DNA from: Pseudopyrenochaeta lycopersici
Lineage: Eukaryota > Ascomycota > Dothideomycetes > Pleosporales > Pseudopyrenochaetaceae
NCBI GenBank assembly: GCA_003313425.1
Contig: NHZP01000004.1
Span: forward strand, 1,054,001-1,118,000
Length of the DNA stretch: 64,000 nt
Direction: 5' to 3'
The first letter of the stretch is position 1; each line of letters begins with the position of its first letter. Below the pieces are notes generated by a model that saw only the letters and a program-made list of their open reading frames with translations, searched no databases and had not been told where the DNA came from. Position numbers and translations under genes: made by a program. This document shows positions 56,296-64,000 of the stretch, piece by piece.

Positions 56296-57316
56296 CTATC
56301 TTTTCACGGATGCAGGCCCATTCGGTGTCGAATTCCTCGTAGCCGGTAGCTCTACTGGGTTTTCTTGTGTGGAAGACAATTCGTTTGCCCCCGTATCTCT
56401 ATAAGTACTGTCAGCGAACTTATCCAACGCACACATTGGAGAAATCCATCTTACCCTGGTATTTCCGAATTCGCGTAGGAAGTGTACTTCGTATGAGGAG
56501 CATAGTGCCCTTCGTGACTCAATTCAGCAGGAGCCTCCTTCGCCATATTTCCGGAAGCAGCAGCCTTCCTGCGACGCCACAATACAAAAGCGCCGACTGA
56601 AAGAACTGCCAGAACTGGTATACCGACACCGAGCCCTGCACCGAGAGCTGTAGTGTTGATGGAGCCTTGAGAGGTTCCTGTAGACTCTGGGGTTCTTGAT
56701 GTCGAGGCGGATGCGGAAACTGAGGCAGAGGCTCCCACAACAGAGGCCGAGGTTGGTACAGATGCAGGCGCTGAATTGGCAGTTGTGCGTATTATGGATG
56801 CTGAAGAACTTGCTGTGGTGGAAATGTGCGTTTGCGTGAACGATTCGCCAATAATGGTTACGGTATAAACGTCGGCTGGAGACTGATTGAACGAGAAGAC
56901 CTCGAATGGAGACGCACATTCGCAATTGTCGTAGCAACAGTAAGAGTCTACACTGGTGGAATTACAGCTGTACACCGGGACACCATTGTTGTTGATATCT
57001 AGACCAAAGTTAGTGACTTGTCCATGGCAGTCAGTCAAGCTGCATTACCAAGGCATTGTCGCGGGCAGTTTCCACTCCTCCAGGCTTTGTCTGTACAAGT
57101 TCCCCGGTGAAGACGCGCTTTGACTGGGTCATGAGGGTCAGACACGCAAAGGCCATTAGAAAGACACGCTTGATTGACATAGCAACAGGCGGACTCTATT
57201 GCATTAGGATTACACGCGGTATCTGAAGCTACTTCATCGCCATTGGGGAAGTAGCACGTAGCAAAAACAGGCAAGCCAAAAGCGAGAGCGGTCGAAAGAC
57301 CGACCAACGAACGCAT
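56296..57316 (-). CDS. Cys-rich single-pass membrane protein
   Basis: Exons on the minus strand are 57316-57049, 56998-56455 and 56398-56296 (304 residues). A signal peptide (MRSLVGLSTALAFGLPVFA) precedes a Cys-rich ectodomain with about 14 Cys (CYFPNGDEVASDTACNP, ESACCYVNQACLSNGLCV, CPRQCLD, SYCCYDNCECA). A Ser/Thr/Ala-rich stalk likely to be O-glycosylated, one transmembrane helix (LGVGIPVLAVLSVGAFVLW) with a stop-transfer RRRK, and a cytosolic tail follow. Exon 3 is my inference: it replaces an immediate stop by DTGANELSSTQENPVELPA, the kind of acidic ELPA-bearing tail common in this protein type. The layout resembles cell-wall stress sensors, but no such domain is identified. It is divergent from the Swc3 gene over 552 bp. 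Confidence 0.78.
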
Positions 57317-57868
57317 AATGAGAACCGGTGTCAGAAGTGGGTGTGGACAACAAGGAAACGGCGATAGTTGACCATGCGCGACAACGAGAGATATGCGAAA
57401 TGAAAGAAATTTGACATCCAGGGTAGTGATATGCCAAACCTCTTTCTTCATAGCAGAAAGGTACATAATCCAATAGAGCCACAAGCTCAAAGTTCCGGTA
57501 AATTGTGATTCGTCTCCTGTGGGCCCCAGGGTCGATCATCGAGGTCGGGTGTCATGTTGCGACGGTTTTCCAATGCGCAAAATTGCCTTTCCACTTACTG
57601 ATATCCCCTATGCACAGTAGCAAGTCTGCCAATAATTCATGTTCAGCGAATTGAAGCCAAGTTGCAAGTTGTTGTGCTTGACTGATTAAGTCATTCTATG
57701 GGTTGATAGTGATGGCTCACGCCTTTACAAGCTTCGACCAGTTCCGCTAGCGCAACGCGGTTCGGAAGCTTCCCGTCGCGTGCATCGATTCCACGGCTCA
57801 TTTCGCTCATCATCATCTCCAACGCTGCATGATGCTAAGAAGCCGCCTGCGTCCTCCTCACGCACATA
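57317..57868. promoter_or_regulatory. Divergent promoter region, Cys-rich protein and Swc3
   Basis: 552 bp between start codons of two divergent genes. No gene or clear TATA element was seen. Its length matches the other divergent spacers of the window. Confidence 0.45.
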
Positions 57869-60040
57869 ATGTCTGAGCCGCGACGGTCGACGAGGGCGCG
57901 CGCCCGCGAAGAGGCTGCCCCCGAGCCACCTAAGGAAACGCCTGTCAAAAGTGCGAAGGCGTCATTGAAGCGCAAGCGGACAAGCACCGTCGTGAAAGAG
58001 TCCACGCCATCAACGCCGGCCACTGAAGGCACACCGCTGCCCCCAAAGCAGACGCTACCTCTCAGGCTCATCGAAGGCCAAGCCCTGCCGACGCTCCCCA
58101 AGCCGCAGCCTCTCGATCTCCCCTTGAACGAATGGCAGAATATACAGCAGAGTGGGGTGCTCGAGGCATCTCTGGAGCGGTCGCGCGCAGTGTGGACGTC
58201 CGGGGTGAACTTTCGCACCTTCCACAAACACTTTGTACAGCCTAAAAAGGTAGCCGAGCGGACGGATGAGGACAAGGCGAACAACCAGAGGCAGAAGGAG
58301 ATTGGCCGTAACTTTCCTCAGATCGGCGGAGAGAAGGAAAACGTGGTTGCACAGCTGGTTATAGAGCCTCATACTTTTCCCATCCGCCTCTATGGGCCTC
58401 GTGAGATGGTCAAGACGGTGCAGAAGAAGGCTCCAACATCAAATTATGGGCCGTGGCCAAATCATAGCCAGCATAGCCAGCACGGCCAGCACGGCCAGCA
58501 CAGCCAACCCAACCAGTACACGCAGTACAACCACGGCCAGCCTGCGTACCAGAAGCCGCAGCCGCGACCGCCTCCTCCCAAGCCCGTTCAAGTCGCGCCT
58601 CCGCCAGCGCCTACCTCAACACCAGCTCCAGATCCCGTAATTCACATGCTGGCCGCACGAGCAGGAACCGATCCAGAGCTGAAGGCTGTCATGAAGATTG
58701 TTGCAGCGGGGTCGGCAAGCAAGGAGCAGCTCGAGTTCTTCCAAACACACATCAACGAACTGACGGCGATTCTCGCGAAGCAGAAGGAACAGGCAGCGAA
58801 AGCAGCAAGGGCAGCACCAACCCCTTCGGCACCAAAGGCATTACCACCAACTCCAGCCCCAAAAGCAGCACCACAACCTCCAGCTCCAAGAGTAATACCA
58901 CAACCTCCACCACCGACGACAGCACCACCGCCACCATCAACCGCAACACTTCCTCCACCATTAACTGCAACACTTCCTCCACCATCAACTGCAGCACTTC
59001 CTCCACCATCAACTGCAGCACTTCCTCCACCATCAACTGCAGCACTTCCTCCACCATCAACCGCAGCACTACCTCCAACACCAAAAGCAGCACCACCTCC
59101 AATCCCCCAACCAAATGGGCCCCCTCCACTTCCGCGACCTGTTCAGCCAATGCAGCATACGCAACCACAACACGCGCCGAAGCCGTATAGCCCGAACCCA
59201 CCTCAAAAATATATGCAGCAAGCACCTCATATGCAGCACATGCACTCTCCCTACTCGAACAATTACAATCACCAACATCAATATCGCCAGTCTCAACAAG
59301 CACCTGCATACAACTCACCACAGAGAATTTCGTACCGACCACTGGTCTTCGAATTTGTTGAAGGCAACAATGACAAGCTGTACTTTCCCTCATACAGCTT
59401 CATGGAGTGGCTGCCGAATGGGTCAGGGGTCAAGCTATCTTTCTTGATCACTAAGATGAAGCCTAAGCCCGAGCCTATCAAGGTCCCATCTACGCCGACC
59501 CCGAAGCCCGTTCAAACACCAATGCCTACACCTGGTGCTCAGATCAATGCGACACCTGACGCACCACAATCAACCGCAGCAACGCCCACACCGAACGCCA
59601 ACACACCAGGTGCAGTGCCTCTCCAACCTGTTGCTCCGCCAACTCCAGCACCATACGTTGCCCCTCCGCGAATAGAAGACTTTGATGAAAAGAACGATAT
59701 CGAAGACATTGAATTCTACCAGCCTGTCACTGTCCTCCTGCTCACTGACCATCCCGACATTGTGCATTCATTACCTCGCGCGGTTCGACCACCAGACGTA
59801 GTAACGAGGTATATGGAAGAGGTGTTTGACAAGTGCAAGCGCGCAGAAGAGACGTACCTAGCGTTCAGACTTCCGAAAGACAACGAAGCAGAAACGGCAG
59901 AGAAGAGAGTGAGGAGCGGAGACGTCACTCCTGCGGTGGCAACACCAATATCAGATGTGGCTTTGAGTAGCAGTGGACTTGGGATGAGTGCGCCAATGGC
60001 TAAGAAGAGTGCTGGACGACCGAGGAGAAGTTTAGTCTGA
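57869..60040 (+). CDS. SWR1-complex subunit Swc3-like
   Basis: A single exon of 723 residues. Swc3 is a subunit of the SWR1 remodeller, which exchanges H2A for H2A.Z in nucleosomes. The Swc3 domain lies at about 60-130: LPLRLIEGQALPTLPKPQP, EWQNIQQSGVLEASLERSR and WTSGVNFRTFHKHFVQPKK. The N-terminus is basic (RRSTRARAREE, KRKRTST), fitting a nuclear protein. The middle is low complexity: a Ser-Gln-His tract (HSQHGQHGQHSQ), a helical segment (AARAGTDPELKAVMKIVAAG, then EFFQTHINELTAIL) and a long Pro/Ala/Thr region with a tandem 8-residue repeat. A second conserved part begins near 485 (FEFVEGNNDKLYFPSYSFMEWLP) and a last at about 600 (NDIEDIEFYQPVTVLLL). The family call rests mainly on the N-terminal domain. 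Confidence 0.8.
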   Translation: MSEPRRSTRARAREEAAPEPPKETPVKSAKASLKRKRTSTVVKESTPSTPATEGTPLPPKQTLPLRLIEGQALPTLPKPQPLDLPLNEWQNIQQSGVLEASLERSRAVWTSGVNFRTFHKHFVQPKKVAERTDEDKANNQRQKEIGRNFPQIGGEKENVVAQLVIEPHTFPIRLYGPREMVKTVQKKAPTSNYGPWPNHSQHSQHGQHGQHSQPNQYTQYNHGQPAYQKPQPRPPPPKPVQVAPPPAPTSTPAPDPVIHMLAARAGTDPELKAVMKIVAAGSASKEQLEFFQTHINELTAILAKQKEQAAKAARAAPTPSAPKALPPTPAPKAAPQPPAPRVIPQPPPPTTAPPPPSTATLPPPLTATLPPPSTAALPPPSTAALPPPSTAALPPPSTAALPPTPKAAPPPIPQPNGPPPLPRPVQPMQHTQPQHAPKPYSPNPPQKYMQQAPHMQHMHSPYSNNYNHQHQYRQSQQAPAYNSPQRISYRPLVFEFVEGNNDKLYFPSYSFMEWLPNGSGVKLSFLITKMKPKPEPIKVPSTPTPKPVQTPMPTPGAQINATPDAPQSTAATPTPNANTPGAVPLQPVAPPTPAPYVAPPRIEDFDEKNDIEDIEFYQPVTVLLLTDHPDIVHSLPRAVRPPDVVTRYMEEVFDKCKRAEETYLAFRLPKDNEAETAEKRVRSGDVTPAVATPISDVALSSSGLGMSAPMAKKSAGRPRRSLV
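58931..59074 (+). repeat. 24-bp coding minisatellite, six copies
   Basis: Six head-to-tail 24-nt units encode PPSTAALP or PPSTATLP. Copies 3 to 5 (58979-59050) are identical; copies 1, 2 and 6 differ by one to three bases. They lie in frame in the Swc3-like gene at residues 355-402. Confidence 0.92.
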
Positions 60041-60568
60041 TTTGGTCGTAGAATTCCAAAGACGTTTGGCGACGAATCTATGCTCATTGGCCGAGTTTGA
60101 AATATAAAAATGATACCCAATCTTAACATTTGACCCTTCTCTGAACATCATCGAGCTGTGCCCTCACATCTATTCGTGAATACGTTGTGAGGTAGAATGC
60201 TTTTTAGGATACTACGAAGCGTTACTGTGCAATGATTGACTGTTGTGAGGCACTCCAATCTCTACTGGTAACGTACATCAACAAATACTAATCCTCCCCC
60301 AAAAAGTTCGGCGAGCTCCATACGCCCATTGCCAAGAACTGCTTACATCCTGCCTCATCCGGCCTAGTCGCCATCGAGGTTATCTCCCCCAAGCGCGTCT
60401 CAAGCAAACGTCCCTTTGCAACCTCCATTTCTTCAAGTCCATGTCTTACTAATTGACTCTGCACCTTTTCCCGTACCGTTTTCCCTGTCTTTCTCCACCT
60501 GCCGTCTTGAGCCAGAGGACACATAGCTTGCTCCGCAAATACACGACTAGGACGAGCAGATCGGAGGA
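60041..60568. other. Spacer with promoter of the ABHD-type hydrolase
   Basis: 528 bp. No supportable gene. A 114-codon minus-strand frame overlaps the next gene's first exon and has no domain. The region before the start is pyrimidine-rich. Confidence 0.4.
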
Positions 60569-62192
60569 ATGCCGGCGCTGCAGCCCATTTTCTGGAAGGC
60601 GTATTGGACGCTTGCTGCGGCGGGGATTGCATGGGCGACGTTCCTGCTGTTGGCGATTAACCCGACGTTCCAGAGACAGTACGTAGTTGTCTCATTTGTA
60701 TGGTTTCGCTTGAGAATTTCCTGGAATCCAAGACAGAAGGACACTTGAGATGTAATTTGACTAACTCACGCAATAGCGCTTTGTACTCGCATAAGTTGCA
60801 CACCGCTCATTGGCACAATGTGTCGAATCCTGAAGAGTACGGCTTTGCAAAGGGTCAGGTTCAGCCGTTTTGGCTCGACACTTCGGATGGCGAGAAGCTC
60901 TTTTGCTGGCACGTGCTCCCGCTAGATGTCTATCTGGAGAATGAGCATGAGCTCGTTACGGCTGCTACTACGGGCGAGGTTGTGGACGAGTTGAAGGGCA
61001 CGGTCGGGGAGAAGTTGCTTAGGAGGGATCCGGAGGGAAGGGTTGTGGTGAATTTCCATGGGGTATGTTCTTGGTTTGCTTTTCTTTCCGAGTCCTTCAG
61101 TCATCTTGTTTTGATGCCACCCTTATTTCTTCTCTATTTTCTTCAGCCATTTCCCCCTTTCAGGTTCCCTTTGTTGGTCACGCTATCATCATGTCCTTAC
61201 TATTCCCTACATTCTCGTCTATCACACTTTCATACACATCAACTCGCATTTCCCCTCTGGGACCAACTTCCGCAACCTCCCTCTCTTCTCCCCCCTAACC
61301 ATTCCCACAGAACGCAGGCCATGTAGCCCAGGGCTGGAGACCTTCCACCTACCGTTCCATATCCGGAATCCCACATACGCACCTGTTGACCTGCGACTAC
61401 CGAGGCTTCGGCCTCTCCACCCTGAACAACCCACCACACATCCCGACGGAGACTGGACTAATCACGGACGCCATCTCACTCCTCTCCTACATCCAAACCT
61501 CGCTGCATCACCCCTCAACACGCACCGTCCTCCTAGGCCAAAGCCTCGGCACCGCCGTCACCGCCGCAACAGCCCTCTACTTCGCCGACCCAGACTCCCC
61601 GGACCTCCCCACCGACCTCGTCCACCCGTCGCCCAAACCGCATTCCAACCCCTTCGAAGGCTTCTCCGGCATCGTCCTCGTAGCGCCATTCCGCGACCTC
61701 CCATCCCTGCTACTAACATACAAAATTGGAGGCTTCGTCCCCATCCTACGGCCTTTACTCGGCTATCCCCGCATCCTCAACTGGATCCTCACCAAGATTG
61801 TAGATATCTGGCCCACGGATTCCAGACTCGAAGCCCTGCTCTCCGCCCCGGCTTCTAAGTCTCTGCACATCACCCTCCTGCATGCCCGCAACGATGGCGA
61901 CATCACGTTCCGCGAGAGCGAGGCGCTGTTTGCCCCGCTCCAGTCTGCCATGTTGGTCGAGGAAGGCGCTAGTTCGACGGATGAGCGGAGGACGATTCAT
62001 GGCGGGGAGAGGGTGAAGAGGGGCGCTTTTGCGTATAAAAAGGTCGAGGATGCTAGGGGTGAGAAGGCGGTCGAGTTGGAGGTGGTGAGGTATGGAGGCC
62101 ACAATGAGGTTGTTGGGTGGACGCAGGTTAGTCTTGCGATTAGAAGGGCGTTTGAGAGGAAGACGTTAAGGCCGGGGTTAGATGTTGAGTGA
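60569..62192 (+). CDS. Membrane-anchored alpha/beta-hydrolase, ABHD12-like
   Basis: Exons are 60569-60678, 60777-61062 and 61311-62192 (425 residues). An N-terminal hydrophobic helix (WTLAAAGIAWATFLLLAI) would anchor it, probably in the ER, with the hydrolase domain following. The HGNAGH motif is formed exactly across the last intron (NFHG joined to NAGHVAQGW), the nucleophile is Ser210 in GQSLG, and candidate acid and His are in LLHARNDGDITF and YGGHNEVVGW. ABHD12-type enzymes hydrolyse lysophospholipids or monoacylglycerols; the substrate here is not shown. The last intron is 248 bp, four to five times the local norm, and the first is 98 bp. A tandem repeat lies just after the stop. Confidence 0.88.
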
Positions 62193-62818
62193 AGCTTGTG
62201 AGATATTGCAGACGACGTTTTCCATGTATAAAAATAGTGTAGTAACAGCAATCGTTTTCACGCATAAGAAGTGTAGTAACAGCAATCCTTTCCACGTATA
62301 AGAATAGTGTTGTAACAGCAGGATTGCATATTCACGAGCAGTCAAGCATTGCATTAGGCTTTATGTAATTTTTTCTTGAATTCTTCAATCTAACCCTACA
62401 CTGCCCTATGGCTACTTCAAGAACGATGCCAGGCGCGAATCGCTACAGACAGTGCAGTTTCAGCCAGCGAGACCGCGGACCGGCAATGGCAAGCTCAAAA
62501 TCGCCGAGAATGGGAGATGGCGCCCCTGAACACGCCACGGAGACAAACAAAAAGAACAAATAGTAGTCGCAATTTTTTCCTTAGACAAAAAGACGAGATG
62601 GTGGCGGGGGAGATGGATGAGGGTATGGATATCCACCGGAAAGGCGTATTATACAGTGTATGGGACCGGCCTTGGAAGATATAAGAGGAATAAGAGAGTG
62701 GGTGGTGGATGTGGTTGTGATGAGTTGTGCCAGAGTATGTGAGAGGTCCTGCGTTGGCGTGCGAGGAAACCTAAAGGTCGAGTGGTGCTGATTCCAAGTC
62801 GTACGTCCTTAGAGATTT
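62193..62818. other. Convergent spacer with tandem repeat
   Basis: 626 bp between stop codons of convergent genes. Apart from the three-copy repeat at its left end I see nothing coding. Confidence 0.45.
62217..62320. repeat. Imperfect 34-37-bp tandem repeat, three copies
   Basis: Three consecutive units share the core AGTGTAGTAACAGCA preceded by TTTYCACGYATAAGAA-type sequence. They start 25 bp after the hydrolase stop codon and so probably lie in its 3' UTR. Confidence 0.75.
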
Positions 62819-63921
62819 TTACGTAGTCGCCTTGGCGGCCGCCTTGTTTACTTGAGTAACAACGACGGCGATAACGACGACGACGATAATGATGAGCAGG
62901 ACAATGAGTAGGCACCACCACTTCTTGCGGTTGCGGCTGCGCGCCTTCTCAATTGCGCCACCAATCTCGGTGTTGGCTTGGACGACGTTGTCGTGGATCT
63001 CCTCGCCCTTGGTCTCAATGTTGGCCACGAGAGGCTCTTGTTGTTGGACAATCTGGTCGAGGTCCTGGAACAGCTGTGCAAGCTCGACCATCTGGCGCTC
63101 GATGTTCTGGATGGCTTCGTGGCGCTCCTTGACGTTGCGGAGGGTTGACGAGGCTTGGCCGCGGCGGTCTGAGTTGAGAAGCTGGAGAGAAAGTTGTTAG
63201 TATTGGGGGTTTGGTGGTTGTGAACAGATTGAAATAAGAAGAAGAAGAATAATACTTACAGCTTGCTGGAAGATTGGGGCATCAGGATCTGCAACTGCCT
63301 CGCGGACTTCCTCATCGGTGGCGTCTGGGCGCACAATGCGATATTGGCGCTCAGCAGCGGCCTGTGAGTCTCTCCTGAAGTCGGCCTCGAGGGTCTGGTA
63401 TCTGTTGATGGTGGCCTTGAGGCGGCGGTCGACCTTGCCGACCTGGGGAGCGTTCCTGGGGTTGCCCGACTCGGGTTTCGACTTGATGTTCTTGACGCGT
63501 GTGACGAGGGCGCGGTAGCCCGTCATGACCTGGGAGCTGAGCGAGGTGATCTCGCCCGAGGGCATGTCCGGGCGGGCCAGGACCTGTCTGAAGACGCGCT
63601 CCAGGTTGTTCAGCTGGTCGTCGAGCTGGTCGAGGGCGCGGTCGACTTCGCGGCATTCGTTGAGGATGGCATTGGGGTCAGCGCCACCGGCAGGCGCGCC
63701 GCCGTAGTTCTGCATCTCCAGGCCAGCTGGGGGCGAGGTCAGCGGGAAATGGCACACAGGCAATGGGCAAATGGGCACGTACGGTCGTCATATCGGCCCT
63801 GTGAGTAGTTGTTGTAGCGGTCGCCGGTCGGGGCGTTGTCGCGCTGGTCGTACGGGTTGTTGCCGTAGTTTCCAATCTGGCCGTAGCCTTTGTTGCCGTA
63901 CTGTTCGTTGGTCACGGCCAT
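62819..63921 (-). CDS. Plasma-membrane t-SNARE (syntaxin, Sso1/2-like)
   Basis: Exons on the minus strand are 63921-63783, 63726-63260 and 63181-62819 (322 residues). Sso-type syntaxins pair with Sec9 and Snc to fuse secretory vesicles at the plasma membrane. The first 45 residues are Gly/Asn/Tyr-rich (NKGYGQIGNYGNNPYDQ). A three-helix Habc-like region follows (ECREVDRALDQLDDQLNNLERVF and onward), then the SNARE helix beginning RHEAIQNIERQMVELAQLFQ, a basic juxtamembrane stretch (KARSRNRKKWWC, with a Cys suited to palmitoylation) and a C-terminal Ile/Val-rich anchor ending in a short lumenal tail. Removing the 78 bp second intron joins FQQA to LLNSDRRGQA. The start is the Met next to the conserved N-terminus; an in-frame upstream Met (63999) is less likely. 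Confidence 0.93.
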
Positions 63922-64000
63922 GGTCAGCCAGAGAAGGGATTGAGTGCGGTGGGGGGATCTGGGAAGAATACGCGTTGCGGCGACCAAGTGGAGGAGCAAG

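Noticed and set aside
58752..59393. 213-codon Val/Leu/Met repeat protein on the minus strand
   Set aside because: Complement of the 24-bp minisatellite in the Swc3-like gene; repetitive only because the sense strand is.
1..64000. Transposon, CRISPR array, rRNA or viral insertion
   Set aside because: No reverse transcriptase, transposase, integrase, long terminal repeats, spaced direct repeats or rRNA-like blocks were seen on either strand.

Overview
The window reads as nuclear DNA of a filamentous ascomycete, most likely a Dothideomycete. Nearly every gene has short (46-60 bp) GT-AG introns, often with CTAAC/CTGAC-type branch sites, and intergenic spacers of 0.3-2.9 kb. The gene content is typically fungal: a Zn2Cys6 regulator, GH92, GH16, an AA11 LPMO, a class-3 lipase, a hyphal GT2 polysaccharide synthase, Gpc1, Swc3 and an Sso-type syntaxin. 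The species is inferred only from family resemblance and cannot be fixed here. I rebuilt exon-intron structures by hand; every joined reading frame is a multiple of three and ends in a stop.

Layout. 2.4-8.4 kb: GH92 mannosidase, small cupin, and a cytochrome b5-acyl-CoA dehydrogenase fusion. 8.4-11.3 kb: gene-poor, with a possible broken membrane-protein gene. 11.3-17.6 kb: a co-directional regulator, FAD oxidoreductase and aldo-keto reductase that could be a small metabolic module. 18.9-30.3 kb: mostly housekeeping (Gpc1 and cohesin SMC1 on one divergent promoter; a GFA/CENP-V protein and a vacuolar-type MFS on another), followed by a zinc-macrodomain/SirTM-sirtuin fusion. 31.7-38.8 kb: a lineage-restricted protein with a PY-rich hexapeptide array, a secreted carboxylesterase, and a divergent pair of a NIF3-like protein and an alanyl-tRNA editing protein. 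39-57.3 kb: a region rich in secreted and membrane proteins (GH16, GT2 synthase, secreted alpha/beta hydrolase, lipase, a four-TM membrane protein, AA11 LPMO, Cys-rich single-pass protein) with one charged zinc-finger-like protein among them. 57.9-63.9 kb: housekeeping again (Swc3, an ABHD-type hydrolase, a plasma-membrane syntaxin).

How the genes fit together. No large biosynthetic cluster is visible (no PKS, NRPS or terpene cyclase). The most unusual single locus is the macrodomain-SirTM fusion at 28.5-30.3 kb. It carries both a putative ADP-ribosyl transferase of the SirTM class, with Gln where canonical sirtuins have the catalytic His, and a zinc-dependent macrodomain that would reverse the modification. 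That is a self-contained writer-eraser pair in one intronless gene. Other points worth following are a 16-nt micro-exon in the GH16 gene, an acid-free in-frame N-terminal extension on the tRNA-editing protein that looks like a mitochondrial presequence, three stop-free introns of length 3n, and four in-frame coding repeats.
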